Shown here piece after piece: positions 1-10,134 of a stretch of DNA of 64,000 nucleotides. Under the pieces are notes generated by a model that did not search any database, was not told the DNA's origin, and saw nothing but the letters and a program-made list of their open reading frames with translations. Each line of letters begins with the position of its first letter. Position 1 is the stretch's first letter. Both the position numbers and the translations under genes were made by a program. The stretch is from contig NZ_MSCO01000002.1 in the NCBI RefSeq assembly GCF_002954705.1, forward strand, positions 6,053-70,052, given 5' to 3'. This stretch comes from Aliivibrio sifiae. Its GTDB lineage: Bacteria; Pseudomonadota; Gammaproteobacteria; Enterobacterales; Vibrionaceae.

Positions 1-103
1 CTATTTGAGGCCCTTTTTACTTGTTATACCACCATTAAGAATGGCTCTTGATTAAATGATTTCAAAAGAGCACAATTTAGAAAAAGCAGTTGGAGATACA
101 GTA

Positions 104-739
104 ATGGAATTAGAAGATATTCGTCGGGATTATAGCCTTGGTGGTCTACGTAGAGCGGATTTACCACAGGAACCGATTGAGCTGTTTGAGTTATGGTTAA
201 AACAAGCTGTTGAAGCTAAATTGACAGATCCAACTGCGATGACAGTCGCTACGGTTGACAAGAATGGACAGCCTTTTCAACGTATTGTGTTATTAAAACA
301 TTTTGATAAGACAGGCTTTGTGTTCTACACCAATCTTGCTTCTAGAAAGGCGCAGCATTTAGAAGATCATAGTAAAATTTCATTGCATTTCCCGTGGCAT
401 CCTCTTGAGCGTCAAGTTCACATAACAGGAACAGCCGAAAAGCTTTCGGCATTGGAGAATATGAAGTATTTCACTTCACGACCAAAAGAAAGTCAGATTG
501 CAGCTTGGGCAAGTAAACAAAGCAGTAGATTGACAACACGCTCTGCATTAGAAGGAAAATTTCTTGAGTTGAAACAAAAATTTGCGAAAGGAGAAATTCC
601 GGTACCAAAATTTTGGGGCGGTTTTAGAATTAAAATCGATTCTATTGAGTTTTGGCAAGGTGGTGATAGCCGTTTGCACGATCGTTTTTTATACAGTAAA
701 GATCAAGATGAATGGGTGATTGACCGATTAGCGCCATGA
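104..739 (+). CDS. pdxH: Pyridoxamine 5'-phosphate oxidase
   Basis: FMN-dependent oxidase that converts pyridoxamine or pyridoxine 5'-phosphate to pyridoxal 5'-phosphate, the last step of vitamin B6 synthesis and salvage. The protein aligns with E. coli PdxH along its whole length: GGLRR near the N-terminus, [40 protein letters not shown] and the C-terminal RLHDRFLY...RLAP. I chose the ATG at 104 (211 aa) because GGAG lies 8 nt upstream and homology begins there. An in-frame ATG at 56 has no visible ribosome binding site. It is a single gene that converges on punR across a shared terminator. Confidence 0.95.
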   Translation: MELEDIRRDYSLGGLRRADLPQEPIELFELWLKQAVEAKLTDPTAMTVATVDKNGQPFQRIVLLKHFDKTGFVFYTNLASRKAQHLEDHSKISLHFPWHPLERQVHITGTAEKLSALENMKYFTSRPKESQIAAWASKQSSRLTTRSALEGKFLELKQKFAKGEIPVPKFWGGFRIKIDSIEFWQGGDSRLHDRFLYSKDQDEWVIDRLAP

Positions 740-780
740 TCTTGACGTAATTGTGGTTTGATCTTAATTATTTCATAAAA

Positions 781-812
781 ATACCGATGATCTATGATCA
801 TCGGTATTTTTT
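781..812. terminator. Bidirectional intrinsic terminator between pdxH and punR
   Basis: Perfect 10-bp stem (781-790 with 798-807) and a 7-nt loop, followed by a T run; A residues precede the stem. It can therefore stop transcription of both convergent genes. Confidence 0.85.
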
Positions 813-1719
813 ATCTCTCTTTTAACCATTCAGTGTTAAGTTTTTCTGTATCACCTAAATAATCTAGTAGCCACTGAATTGCGATGGATTGATTGTTTTT
901 ATTCCATGCTAAACAGCAAGGGCTTGGATCTATATTATTTTCGATTTTTTTACTAATTATATGCCCAGAAGATAATAATCGCTTCGCTTTATGGCTCGGC
1001 ATAACACCAACACCTAGACCATCAATAAAGCACTGTTCAGCACTGTGCCAATTAGGAACAATTAATCGACGTTGATTATCTAACTGCCAAGTTGTTCGTT
1101 TTGGTAATATACGAGAAGTATCTTCTAGGCATATTACAGGGTATTTCATTAATTCAGAATCGGGGATTGCACCGTCATAGTTTGCGAGTGGGTGAGTTGT
1201 ACTCATAACAAAGTCCCATGAAAGCTCCCCCATTGGACGATAAGAGAAGTTACCACCGATAGGTATCGTTGCCGTTGCTCCAATACCAATATCCGCTCTG
1301 CCTGTCATTAAGGCGTCCCATACGCCATTAAATACCTCCATTGTCAATTGAAGCTCTATATCTGGGAAGGTTGCATAAAAATCACGAACCAGTTGGTTTA
1401 CGCTATTTTCACGAACGACGTTATCTAGTGCCACAGAGACACTTTGTTGCCAACCATTAGCGACTCGTTGTGTACTTAAACGTATATCTTCCATCTCTTT
1501 AAGCAGTTTTCTTGCTTGTTCTACAAAATATTCACCGGCAGCAGTTAATTCTACTTTACGATGCAAACGAGTAAAAAGAGACACGGTTAAGCGGTCTTCA
1601 ACAGACTTAATTGTATAGCTAATTGCACTCGGTACTTTGTGCAATTCTTCAGCAGCGTGACTAAAACTGCCAAGACGTGCTACAGACTCAATAGTGATTA
1701 ATTCGTGATAAGAAAACAT
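811..1719 (-). CDS. punR: LysR-family regulator of purine-nucleoside uptake (PunR-like)
   Basis: LysR-type transcription factor, 302 aa: N-terminal winged HTH (about residues 3-62, with GSFSHAAEELHKVPSAISYT) and a periplasmic-binding-like effector domain. It matches E. coli PunR (YdhB) closely, including ELTAAGEYF, EVFNGVWDALMTGRADIGIGAT, EDTSRILPKRTTW and a C-terminal LLDYLGDTEKLN. In E. coli the protein activates the divergent punC adenosine importer. The same divergent arrangement is present here, with punC starting 133 bp away. The orthology call rests on sequence memory plus conserved neighbourhood; the ligand here is inferred. Confidence 0.9.
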   Translation of the reverse strand: MFSYHELITIESVARLGSFSHAAEELHKVPSAISYTIKSVEDRLTVSLFTRLHRKVELTAAGEYFVEQARKLLKEMEDIRLSTQRVANGWQQSVSVALDNVVRENSVNQLVRDFYATFPDIELQLTMEVFNGVWDALMTGRADIGIGATATIPIGGNFSYRPMGELSWDFVMSTTHPLANYDGAIPDSELMKYPVICLEDTSRILPKRTTWQLDNQRRLIVPNWHSAEQCFIDGLGVGVMPSHKAKRLLSSGHIISKKIENNIDPSPCCLAWNKNNQSIAIQWLLDYLGDTEKLNTEWLKER

Positions 1720-1732
1720 AAAAAACCTGATG

Positions 1733-1776
1733 GTGAATTATTCACATCAAAAATATTGATGCAAAGTGCAAATATT
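1733..1776. promoter_or_regulatory. Candidate PunR operator region between punR and punC
   Basis: The 133-bp divergent spacer holds a dyad GTGAA-TTA-TTCAC at 1733-1745 and, 6 nt on, a second imperfect dyad (AATATT..TGCA-AAG-TGCA.ATATT, 1752-1776). The first dyad has the T-N11-A shape of LysR boxes. Assignment to PunR is inferred from position only. Confidence 0.45.
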
Positions 1777-1852
1777 ATCGTTTCACAAGAGTAGCAACTA
1801 GCAAATAGAATGCAAATCATTCTAGAAATATGTTCATCTTTGGAGAAAGAAC

Positions 1853-3043
1853 ATGGATAAGCAAAAACAATCTATTCCTTATATCTGGCTTGCTGGCCTA
1901 AGTATGTTGGGCTTTTTAGCTACAGATATGTATTTACCAGCATTCGATATCATTCGTGGTGATCTGGCAACAACAGAAAGCATGATAGGTCTAACGTTAA
2001 GTATTTTCTTGTTTGGTATGGCCATTGGTCAACTTTTTTATGGGCGTTTGACTCAAAAATTAGGCACGAAAAAATCATTAATCATTGGTCTAAGCATTTT
2101 TGCAATAAGCAGTTTAGTTGCTTCATTTTCAACCAGTGTCGAAATGCTATTAGTTGCTCGTTTCTTCCAAGCGTTAGGTGCTTGCAGTGCAAACGTTATC
2201 TGGCAAGCGATGGTGATTCAACGTTATGATGCAAAAACATCTCAACGTATTTTCGCAACGATTATGCCGCTAGTTGCCCTCTCTCCTGCACTGGCTCCTT
2301 TACTTGGTGCGGCAATTGAAAAGTTCTATGGCTGGTCGATGATTTTTGTAACATTAACGGTTATTGGTGTTGGTCTAGCGGCAAGAACGTTTGCTGATAA
2401 AGAGCCAGCGCAAGCTGCAAATTCGAATGTAAAAACCATTACTTTTCGTGATGTTATTAAGTCAAAAAAATTCACAGGTAACATGCTGATTTACGCTGCA
2501 AGCTCTGCTATTTTCTTTGCGTGGTTAACTGGCTCACCTTTTGTCATGACGCAAATGGGTTATTCAGGCGCAGATATTGGTTTGAGCTACATTCCACAAA
2601 CAATAGCATTCATTGTTGGTGGTTACGGCTGTCGTTGGGCGCTAGAGCGTTTTGAAAGCCAAAAAGTACTTCCTTGGATTTTGAAACTATCTGTTGCAAG
2701 TGTAGTTACAGTATTTTTAATCTCGTGGAGAATGGACGTTTCATCAATCATTCCAATGCTAATTCCTTTCTGTTTCTTAGCAGCAGCGAATGGTGCGGTG
2801 TATCCGATTGTTGTAAATAACGCATTAATGGATTTTAAAGAAGGCAGCGCAGTTGCTTCAGGTCTATTAAACTTTTTACAAATGCTATTTTGTGTAGCTG
2901 CAAGTGCAATGGTATCAAGCATTAGCTATTTAGGTCCTATCTCAATGGGTAGTATTATGCTGCTACAATTGGTGTTCTTATTCATTGGTGCTGTATTGAT
3001 ATTTAAATCAAATAAAGAAGAAAAAATGGTATTAGCTGAGTAG
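1853..3043 (+). CDS. punC: MFS purine-nucleoside importer (PunC-like, Bcr/CflA family)
   Basis: Twelve-helix major facilitator of the inner membrane, 396 aa. It follows E. coli PunC (YdhC) over nearly the whole chain: WLAGLSMLGFLATDMYLPAF at residues 13-32, RFFQALGACSANVIWQA, IMPLVALSPALAPLLG, IYAASSAIFFAWLTGSPF, GLSYIPQTIAFIVGGYGCR and IPFCFLAAANGAVYPIVV. E. coli PunC imports adenosine and other purine nucleosides; older annotation would call this a Bcr/CflA drug transporter. The ATG has GGAG 7 nt upstream. Transcribed divergently from punR. Confidence 0.9.
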   Translation: MDKQKQSIPYIWLAGLSMLGFLATDMYLPAFDIIRGDLATTESMIGLTLSIFLFGMAIGQLFYGRLTQKLGTKKSLIIGLSIFAISSLVASFSTSVEMLLVARFFQALGACSANVIWQAMVIQRYDAKTSQRIFATIMPLVALSPALAPLLGAAIEKFYGWSMIFVTLTVIGVGLAARTFADKEPAQAANSNVKTITFRDVIKSKKFTGNMLIYAASSAIFFAWLTGSPFVMTQMGYSGADIGLSYIPQTIAFIVGGYGCRWALERFESQKVLPWILKLSVASVVTVFLISWRMDVSSIIPMLIPFCFLAAANGAVYPIVVNNALMDFKEGSAVASGLLNFLQMLFCVAASAMVSSISYLGPISMGSIMLLQLVFLFIGAVLIFKSNKEEKMVLAE

Positions 3044-3067
3044 TAATACTCTTTAAATAACATCATA

Positions 3068-3105
3068 AAAAATAGCATTGAGCGTAACCGCCAATGCTAT
3101 TTTTT
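3068..3105. terminator. Bidirectional intrinsic terminator after punC
   Basis: Perfect 13-bp stem (3068-3080 with 3092-3104), 11-nt loop, A tract on the left and T tract on the right. It serves punC and the convergent FapA-type gene. Confidence 0.85.
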
Positions 3106-3137
3106 GTCTTTTTAAAGGTGATATTGGATTGGTTTAG

Positions 3138-4781
3138 TCATGATTTTTTCTTGGTCATGACAGGTTCAATATCTATGTCATAACCAGAGTAGGATATTTT
3201 ACTTGGGCTATATTCTCTTTTTGTGACTAAATGTTCAGTGTTAAATTGGACATCTACTCTTGGAAATATTTTATTAGTAACAAATACATGATTATCTTTT
3301 AAATTTGCATTAAAGATGATCTGTTCTTTGGCTAATTTTGATTTTATAACCTGCAAATCTTGAGTTGATTTTTCTTTTGAGCGCAATATCTTCTCTGCTA
3401 ATTCTGGAGACTGTCGTTCAATATTTATTTGTGCAATTTTTACAACTTGAGCGCTTACATCATCTAGATGTTTTTGGAGTGAATGCAGGTTTTCTTTTTG
3501 CTCATTAAAATTATGAAAAGCATGAACCTTAGTATAAGCCCCTCCTTCAATGCCTAAATTGGCCGTTTTAATCGAGCCATTAGCGGTAAGACTGCCTCCA
3601 CTGATGGTGCCATTTCTCTCTGTTTTATCTAGAACATAAATAGAGCCTAATGATTCCACTAAACAATGGTTCGCATGAAGAGTAATATGAATGTCGTTAT
3701 GAGCCATTAAATATGCATTTTGAGCAAGTTTACTGGTTATAGACCCTTCTGCTTTGAGTACGCAAGTTAAGTTATCATCATCGTGTACAGGGCGACCTAT
3801 AATGCCATTCATTACGGTAATATCATGTTTTGCCGTTACCTCAGCATTTTCAATAAAACCGCCTACGGTAATAGAACCTGTTGCGGTCACTTTCATTCCT
3901 GATTCAATATCTTCTTGTACAAAAATACTGCCTTCAAATGAAACGTGTCCAGTCGTTGCATTAACACTTTTTAGTGTTAGCAAATTATCGATACCAACGC
4001 CTGCTTTGTGAATCAGTGGTGTACCATCAATATCAGAAATGAGTAATTCAGGATTATTTGGAGAAAGAGAGGAGCCAGAGTAAAGTTGGAATGGGGAATC
4101 ATTTCCTGGTGTGGCAATTACTATTTTGCCTGTAATCGTTTTACCATTAACTCCTTGTGTTGCAGGGATACGTTTCATTAATGGCGTATTTTTCTTAACA
4201 CTAATAACTTCCCCTAAATTTCGCATATCCACATGACCATCGTCGGTTTCTTGTGGTTGTAGAATACGTTCTTTTACATTAGGAACTAACGCTTCAAATA
4301 GTGTGTCTTGCCCTGGTATAGCTTCTCGACCAATAGCAATGACTTTAGAATAGGTTTCACCAGAAGCAAGATCTTTGCTTTTTAATAATAAGGTTTTAAG
4401 GCTTTCTTTCTGTATGCCTTTTAATATTCTATTTTCTGTTAATGCTGTAATAATGGCAGGACCGCGTAGAGGTTGCCCGCCATAAGCACCAGTTACCGTC
4501 ATAGAGGCTTTCATTTCATCGTCTTGAATGTGGATAGATAATTGAGCATTTAGGCGTTGTGCTATCACAGTATCATCAATAGAACTAAGGCTGCCTTTAT
4601 TAATTGCAACGATAATTTCTTCTACTTTATTTTCAAAAAGATAAAATTGATCAGCACCAATTGAGTGTAATGCTTGATGAAAATGCATTACCTCAATAGA
4701 TTGGTTTAATGTTGTATTTTCAGGAACAATAAAACGTATAACAGATTTATTATCTGAAAATACCAAAAAGTGATCGATCAT
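3138..4781 (-). CDS. FapA-domain (DUF342) polymer-forming protein
   Basis: A 547-aa protein of the FapA/DUF342 family. The middle third has the repetitive beta-helix pattern of that family (GSIFVQEDIESGMKVTATGS, ITVGGFIENAEVTAKHDI, GSITSKLAQNAYLMAHNDI), followed by a helical coiled-coil-prone segment and a short C-terminal beta region. The family is linked to flagellar assembly or surface placement in Vibrio, but no flagellar gene is nearby, so the role here is unknown. I start at 4781 (MIDHF...) because GGGAGAG lies just upstream; an ATG 33 nt earlier has no such site. Confidence 0.75.
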   Translation of the reverse strand: MIDHFLVFSDNKSVIRFIVPENTTLNQSIEVMHFHQALHSIGADQFYLFENKVEEIIVAINKGSLSSIDDTVIAQRLNAQLSIHIQDDEMKASMTVTGAYGGQPLRGPAIITALTENRILKGIQKESLKTLLLKSKDLASGETYSKVIAIGREAIPGQDTLFEALVPNVKERILQPQETDDGHVDMRNLGEVISVKKNTPLMKRIPATQGVNGKTITGKIVIATPGNDSPFQLYSGSSLSPNNPELLISDIDGTPLIHKAGVGIDNLLTLKSVNATTGHVSFEGSIFVQEDIESGMKVTATGSITVGGFIENAEVTAKHDITVMNGIIGRPVHDDDNLTCVLKAEGSITSKLAQNAYLMAHNDIHITLHANHCLVESLGSIYVLDKTERNGTISGGSLTANGSIKTANLGIEGGAYTKVHAFHNFNEQKENLHSLQKHLDDVSAQVVKIAQINIERQSPELAEKILRSKEKSTQDLQVIKSKLAKEQIIFNANLKDNHVFVTNKIFPRVDVQFNTEHLVTKREYSPSKISYSGYDIDIEPVMTKKKS

Positions 4782-4894
4782 ATTCTCTCCCAATAGGTGC
4801 TGAATTCTCAGCATTAAGAAAGAACATTATCACTTATAGCGTATGGGGTTTACGAAATATGTAAATAAGTGCCAACACGCTCACATTTTATAAA

Positions 4895-6814
4895 TTATCC
4901 ATTTAATTTTCCGACTAATTCGAGTACTTCAAAAAATGGTTGAGATTCAAATTTCGCGTATCCTTGCATTTTATTTGCTTTAATTTTTGTCGTTAAAGGT
5001 GTTGGTATTCCACATAAAAAACGAGCAAAAACAGCATTGGCAAGAGGTTCTTTACTGCCATTTTGTAATTCTTGGCACCAATTTTTTACTTGTTCGTCAT
5101 CTGCCACAAAGACAAAATTATTTCTTGGTAAATGAGCGCCTTCAGAACGACAAGCTGAACAATGGCCGCATTGTACTGGTGCGTTAAAATCAGCAAAGTA
5201 ATTCGCTAAGGAATGGCTTAAACATGTCTTTGTTTCAAAGAAATCGAGCATGGCATGAATACGATTAATTTCACTTTCTTCTTTATTTTTGAACAGCTGA
5301 TGTTGTTCTTGAGAAAGTACGTGAGTGCTCTCTACTTTATTTAATACTTGGTAAACTTCAGTCATTAACTTACTTTCAAGCTCTATCCAACCTTGTTCGT
5401 GAAAGTAATCTAATGCTGCAATGACACGCTTACGTTCAGCTTGGTAACCAATCCAAAGCGCATCAAAATCCACTGTGTGCCATGTTCTTGATTTTGGAGA
5501 ACACTGAAAAACTGTGGATACAAAATACTGGCGTTCAGTTTGGAATTTACCAATAATATCATTCACTGGAATTAAGGTTTTAAATCGATAATCTGCATAA
5601 TAACTGTATTTTGCTTGGATTATTTTCTTGAGTTCCAAATAAACTAACAGTGTTTTTAATGGGAGTTGGCGAACATTACTGTCTTTAGATAAGCGTAGTA
5701 ATTGGGTTTCCCATGTATCAGAAGATTTATAGATATCATCCAGTACATATTGAATCGCTTCTTTATCGGGTGTATCTCCATAAACAAAGTTTTCTAGAAC
5801 ATTCAGTCCAGAAGTATTGGCAAGCACGGTACAAAAAGATGGGTTACCATCTCGACCCGCACGTCCAATTTCTTGTGAATAGTTTTCAATTGATTTAGGT
5901 AAATCAAAGTGAATAACTTGACGAATATCCGATTTATCGACACCCATTCCAAATGCTATGGTGGCGACAATACAGTTAAGTTCACCATGCATGAATTTAT
6001 GTTGAATGTCTTCCCTGATATCGTGTTTCAGACCTGCATGATAGGCTTTGGCTTGAATGCCATTGCTTTGAAGCCATTGAGCCACATTCTCAGCTGTTTG
6101 TTGTAGCGTGACATAAACGATACTTGGTTGGTTTGGTCTTTGTTGTAATGTGGCAAATAAAGCAGAACGTTTTTGCTCTTCTTCCACAGGAATAATTGAA
6201 ATATCTAAATTAGGGCGATAAAAACCAGTAATGACAATATCGTCTTTATCTATTTTGAATTTTTTACTCATATCTTCAATAACTGCAGGCGTTGCCGTTG
6301 CCGTTAATAACAAGACGTTTGGGATATTTAATGCTTCTCTGTCTTGAGGTAGTTTAAGATAATCGGGTCTAAAATTGTGGCCCCACTCAGAGATACAGTG
6401 TGCTTCATCGACGACCAATAATGAAATATTGATTTGAGCGATAAACTGACGAAAACGCTCGTTCTTTAAGCGCTCTACTGAGATCATCAAAATTTTAATT
6501 TCGCCATTTCGTACCCCTTGCAGTATCGCTTGAGTCTCTTCTCTAGTTTGAGTTGAATCAATTGATGCGGCGGCAATGCCTTTGCTTTTTAAAAATGAAA
6601 TTTGATCTTTCATCAAAGCAAGTAAGGGTGAAATAACCAACGTTAGATTGGGTAATAAAAGTGCAGGCAATTGGTAGCATAATGACTTTCCTGAGCCTGT
6701 CGGAAAGATAGCAGCAGACGAATGACCATTGAGTACTTTTTCAATAACGTGTTGCTGGCCACCTCTTAGAGAGTCAAAACCAAATACGTCTTTTAATGTC
6801 TGCTGGTATGTCAT
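4895..6814 (-). CDS. RecQ-family ATP-dependent DNA helicase
   Basis: Superfamily 2 helicase of 639 aa that should unwind DNA 3'-5' using ATP. Visible motifs: Walker A TGSGKS at residues 39-44, DEAH at 136-139 within DEAHCISEWGHNFRPDY, TATAT motif III, motif V ATIAFGMGVDK, motif VI QEIGRAGRDG, and the RecQ zinc site C-x17-C-x2-C-x2-C (ending VQCGHCSAC) near residue 565. The C-terminal region after the zinc site is short and I do not recognise an HRDC domain, so this may not be the housekeeping RecQ. Its ATG overlaps the stop of arfB by 1 nt (TAATG), which suggests translational coupling. Confidence 0.85.
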   Translation of the reverse strand: MTYQQTLKDVFGFDSLRGGQQHVIEKVLNGHSSAAIFPTGSGKSLCYQLPALLLPNLTLVISPLLALMKDQISFLKSKGIAAASIDSTQTREETQAILQGVRNGEIKILMISVERLKNERFRQFIAQINISLLVVDEAHCISEWGHNFRPDYLKLPQDREALNIPNVLLLTATATPAVIEDMSKKFKIDKDDIVITGFYRPNLDISIIPVEEEQKRSALFATLQQRPNQPSIVYVTLQQTAENVAQWLQSNGIQAKAYHAGLKHDIREDIQHKFMHGELNCIVATIAFGMGVDKSDIRQVIHFDLPKSIENYSQEIGRAGRDGNPSFCTVLANTSGLNVLENFVYGDTPDKEAIQYVLDDIYKSSDTWETQLLRLSKDSNVRQLPLKTLLVYLELKKIIQAKYSYYADYRFKTLIPVNDIIGKFQTERQYFVSTVFQCSPKSRTWHTVDFDALWIGYQAERKRVIAALDYFHEQGWIELESKLMTEVYQVLNKVESTHVLSQEQHQLFKNKEESEINRIHAMLDFFETKTCLSHSLANYFADFNAPVQCGHCSACRSEGAHLPRNNFVFVADDEQVKNWCQELQNGSKEPLANAVFARFLCGIPTPLTTKIKANKMQGYAKFESQPFFEVLELVGKLNG

Positions 6815-7227
6815 TAGTAATCTACCTTCTTTCTCATGCTTTTAGTTTGGCCGCGTTGTGTTTTATTATCCACACGTTTACGTTGAGAACTGCGAGTGGG
6901 TTTGGTTTCTCGGCGTGCTTTTTGAGTTTCAGCCGCTGATATGATTAAGGTTTTTAAGCGTTCAAGTGCGTCGTCACGGTTTTTTTCTTGCGTTCTAAAT
7001 TGCTGTGCCTTAATAACGATAATCCCTTCTTTGGTAATACGACTGTCTTTCATTTTCAATAGTCGTTCTTTATAGAAAGGGGGGAGGCTTGAGTTATTGA
7101 TATCAAAGCGCAAATGAATCGCACTTGAGACTTTATTGACATTTTGACCACCAGCACCTTGTGCTCTAATCGCGGTGAGTTCAATTTCCCAACTGGCCAA
7201 CTGAACGTAATTTGAAATGGTTAACAT
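6814..7227 (-). CDS. arfB: Alternative ribosome-rescue factor B (peptidyl-tRNA hydrolase)
   Basis: 137-aa release-factor-like hydrolase that frees nascent chains from stalled, non-stop ribosomes. The catalytic GGQ sits in RAQGAGGQNVNKVSSAIHLRFD, and a lysine/arginine-rich C-terminal tail (RRETKPTRSSQRKRVDNK) matches the ArfB/YaeJ tail that probes the empty mRNA channel. Length and layout agree with E. coli YaeJ (140 aa). First gene of a two-gene unit with the RecQ-family helicase, and divergent from yibL. Confidence 0.9.
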   Translation of the reverse strand: MLTISNYVQLASWEIELTAIRAQGAGGQNVNKVSSAIHLRFDINNSSLPPFYKERLLKMKDSRITKEGIIVIKAQQFRTQEKNRDDALERLKTLIISAAETQKARRETKPTRSSQRKRVDNKTQRGQTKSMRKKVDY

Positions 7228-7313
7228 GTAATAAACCTATGATCGTTCTTCTATTAGGGGGTATACTACCAGGTAGCGTCGATACGCACCATTTTCAATA
7301 CAAAGGTAATTTC

Positions 7314-7670
7314 ATGAGTGTAAAAGAAGAACTGCAAAAAATTCATAACCGTTTAGATCGTTGTAAGCATCGTTTAGACGCTGCACAAAAGCGTGACGAT
7401 CAACCTGTCGTTAAACAGTTTTTGCATGAAATCCAAACGCTAGAAAAGAAAGTAGCAAAATTAAATGGTAAAAAGCAATTTGAAACAGGGAACAAAGGAA
7501 CTGAAGTTCGTAACCTTGAATTCAAACGTGCGATTACTAAAGCTGAGCAAGCTGACATGGGCAAACTGAAGAAATCAGTACGTGGTCTAGTTGTTGTTCA
7601 TCCAATGACTGCTTTAGGCAAAGAACTTGGTCTTAAAGAAATGACAGGTTTTGCTCCTCAAGCATTCTAA
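7314..7670 (+). CDS. yibL: YibL-family ribosome-associated protein
   Basis: 118-aa small basic protein. The C-terminal half (KRAITKAEQADMGKLKKSV, RGLVVVHPMTALGKELGL, EMTGF) is nearly identical to E. coli YibL, which co-purifies with ribosomes; its exact role is unknown. The N-terminal half is a predicted coiled coil. I start at the ATG at 7314 (MSVKEEL) because AAAGG lies about 9 nt upstream. An in-frame ATG at 7212 would overlap the divergent arfB start and add non-conserved residues. Confidence 0.85.
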   Translation: MSVKEELQKIHNRLDRCKHRLDAAQKRDDQPVVKQFLHEIQTLEKKVAKLNGKKQFETGNKGTEVRNLEFKRAITKAEQADMGKLKKSVRGLVVVHPMTALGKELGLKEMTGFAPQAF

Positions 7671-7691
7671 TTAATACGTTTATTTTTTGAT

Positions 7692-7731
7692 AAAAAAGCA
7701 TCTAATGTCAGTGCACATTTGATGCTTTTTT
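7692..7731 (+). terminator. Intrinsic terminator after yibL
   Basis: An AAAAAAGCATC arm (7692-7702) pairs with GATGCTTTTTT (7721-7731); the intervening 18 nt can extend the stem partly. Confidence 0.75.
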
Positions 7732-7838
7732 TATGCATCAAAGAGTATTATTTCACGTAGTTTTATCGACGTTATTTAAAGTAATTATGCTGAAGATAAG
7801 CTATTATATCCGCCATTATTTATTACCATTGAGTTCAC

Positions 7839-8837
7839 ATGTCTCATTCTCATTTTTCAAAAAATCAATCGGCATCTAAGAATAATAACGAAGCTCCGAT
7901 TAAAAAATCATTGCACCCGCGTAACAAGCATAATGCAAATTATGATTTTCCAGCACTGATTGCAACTTGTCCTGAACTGAAAGCATTTGTTGAAATGAAT
8001 CAATATGGTAATGAGTCAATTAACTTTTCAGATCCAATGGCAGTAAAAGCGTTAAACAAAGCCTTATTAGCGCATTTTTACAATGTGCCATTTTGGGATA
8101 TTCCAGAAGGCTATTTATGCCCACCAATTCCAGGCCGTGCAGATTACATTCATAACATTGCAGATTTACTTGCGATCACGAATGATGGTGAGATCCCAAC
8201 AGGAAAAAATGTTCGCGGTTTAGACATTGGCATTGGTGCTAACTGTGTTTACCCAATCATTGGGCACCGTGAATATAAGTGGAATTTTGTTGGTTCTGAT
8301 ATCGACCCACAAGCAATCAAGATGGCGTCGTTTATTGCGAATAATAACCCAAGCCTGCATAAAGGCATTGAGTGTCGTGTACAAAAAAATGATGAAAATA
8401 TCTTCAGAGGTATTATTAAACCTCAAGATGAGTTCGCATTTACTATGTGTAATCCTCCGTTTCATGCATCAGAAGCAGAAGCGACAGCAGGTTCAGAGCG
8501 TAAACAACAAAACCTAGCAACGAATAAATCGAAGAAAGGCCACGCTTATAATGAATTAAAAGGCGTTAAAAAACTAAACTTTGGCGGACAAAAAGCAGAG
8601 CTTTGGTGTGAAGGCGGTGAATTAGCATTCATTACTCAAATGGCAAAAGAAAGCTGTGAATTTGCACTGCAAGTACAGTGGTTCACAACATTAATTTCTA
8701 AGAAAGAAAACGTTGATGCGCTTTATCAAGAATTAGCAAGATTGGGTGTTAAAACTATCAAAACAGTAGATATGGCTCAAGGCCAAAAAATCAGTCGTTT
8801 TGTAGCGTGGACATTCCAAGCGAATGTAAATTTGTAA
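7839..8837 (+). CDS. rlmF: 23S rRNA (adenine-1618 N6) methyltransferase
   Basis: 332-aa SAM-dependent methyltransferase that modifies A1618 of 23S rRNA. The N-terminal tail is basic and low-complexity; conserved RlmF (YbiN) blocks follow: [36 protein letters not shown], the SAM-binding [29 protein letters not shown] and the catalytic NPPF motif (MCNPPFHAS). A single-gene unit with weak SD in front of the ATG. Confidence 0.93.
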   Translation: MSHSHFSKNQSASKNNNEAPIKKSLHPRNKHNANYDFPALIATCPELKAFVEMNQYGNESINFSDPMAVKALNKALLAHFYNVPFWDIPEGYLCPPIPGRADYIHNIADLLAITNDGEIPTGKNVRGLDIGIGANCVYPIIGHREYKWNFVGSDIDPQAIKMASFIANNNPSLHKGIECRVQKNDENIFRGIIKPQDEFAFTMCNPPFHASEAEATAGSERKQQNLATNKSKKGHAYNELKGVKKLNFGGQKAELWCEGGELAFITQMAKESCEFALQVQWFTTLISKKENVDALYQELARLGVKTIKTVDMAQGQKISRFVAWTFQANVNL

Positions 8838-8967
8838 GCTTTTAGAATTAGACGAAATTTATTATATATCAATAAGTTAGTTGTGAACTGTTTCTAAATT
8901 TGACTCAACGTAAATTACAGACACATTCAGTAACAATCTCTCTAATTTTAATCGAATAATTTCAATC

Positions 8968-9005
8968 ATTTAACTGTCAGAATACCTGTAATTCGACAGT
9001 TAAAT
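8968..9005. promoter_or_regulatory. Inverted repeat just upstream of the RND efflux operon
   Basis: A perfect 11-bp inverted repeat (ATTTAACTGTC at 8968-8978 and GACAGTTAAAT at 8995-9005) with a 16-nt spacer ends 9 nt before the adaptor gene's ATG. It could be an operator for an unlinked repressor or a 5'-UTR hairpin; no regulator gene is adjacent. Confidence 0.5.
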
Positions 9006-9014
9006 GGTTATTTT

Positions 9015-10133
9015 ATGAAATCAAAAACACTTCTTGCTTCTTTAGTTAGCGCTGCCTTATTGGTTGGTTGCAGTGACGAAGCTACCAATAAAAATGCACC
9101 TCAAGCCCCTTTAGTTGCTGCTCATACCGTTGAGTCCGTTCAATATCAACAAGGCAAAACCTATATTGGTCGTATCGAAGCAATGGAAGATGCCTCTATT
9201 GTTGCTCACGTTTCTGGCTACATTCAGTCTCGTTCGTTCAAAGAAGGCCAAATGGTCAATAAGGGCGATGTTTTATTTCAAATAGATCCTTCTTCTTTCC
9301 AAGCCCAAGTTGCTAACGCTAAAGCCGGAATTACTCAAGCTAATGCAGCATTAAAGAAAGCACAGCTTGATTTTAAACGTGGTAAAAATCTGCTACCAAA
9401 AGGTAATATTAGCCAAGCTGAATTTGATGGCTTAACGGCTCAACTACTCAGTGGTGAAGCACAAGTTGAATCGGCTAAAGCACAATTAAACCTTGCTGAA
9501 GTTAACCTTTCATATACGACTATCGTTGCGCCATTCTCTGGCCGTATCAGCGACAGTAAAGTCAGTATTGGTGATTTAGTTTCCTCTGCTTCTGGTCCAT
9601 TAACTACCTTAGTTAGTTTAGACCCAATTCAAACTCGTTTTACTATTAGTGAGCGTGAGCGTTTATTGATGGGTATTGATCAAGTTAAAGGCGATGGTGC
9701 TGGAGCATCTAATCAAGTGGAAGTGGTACTTAATCTTGAAAATGATCAAGAGTATAAGCACCTAGGTAAGATTGATTACATTGGTAACCGTATTGATCAA
9801 ACTACGGGTACATTAACACTTAGAGCCTTGGTAGATAATCCTGATTATACGCTTTTACCTGGCCAGCATATCAATGTAAATCTACGTGAAAAAACACCCA
9901 CTGAAGTTGTTGTGACACCAAGACGAGCAGTACAGAGTGATTTAGAAGGCAGTTTTGTCATGGTATTAACAGAAGGAAATATTGTTGAAAGACGCAATGT
10001 TACGCTCGGTAAACAATTACCAGAAGGCGTGATTATTAACTCGGGTTTAGAAGCAAATGAACAAGTGTTAGTGAAAGGATTACAACGTGTAAGAAACGGA
10101 GTTCAGGTTCGTCTAGAGAACACGGGGTCTTAA
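9015..10133 (+). CDS. RND efflux periplasmic adaptor (membrane fusion lipoprotein)
   Basis: 372-aa AcrA-type adaptor that links an inner-membrane RND pump to an outer-membrane channel. It has a lipoprotein signal with lipobox LVGC (Cys19), a biotinyl-lipoyl-like domain ([26 protein letters not shown]), a coiled-coil hairpin (about residues 95-160) and a beta-barrel with [10 protein letters not shown] and PGQHINV. It is followed after 1 nt by the pump gene, forming an operon. No outer-membrane factor gene follows, so a TolC encoded elsewhere is presumably used. Confidence 0.9.
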   Translation: MKSKTLLASLVSAALLVGCSDEATNKNAPQAPLVAAHTVESVQYQQGKTYIGRIEAMEDASIVAHVSGYIQSRSFKEGQMVNKGDVLFQIDPSSFQAQVANAKAGITQANAALKKAQLDFKRGKNLLPKGNISQAEFDGLTAQLLSGEAQVESAKAQLNLAEVNLSYTTIVAPFSGRISDSKVSIGDLVSSASGPLTTLVSLDPIQTRFTISERERLLMGIDQVKGDGAGASNQVEVVLNLENDQEYKHLGKIDYIGNRIDQTTGTLTLRALVDNPDYTLLPGQHINVNLREKTPTEVVVTPRRAVQSDLEGSFVMVLTEGNIVERRNVTLGKQLPEGVIINSGLEANEQVLVKGLQRVRNGVQVRLENTGS

Positions 10134-10134
10134 T

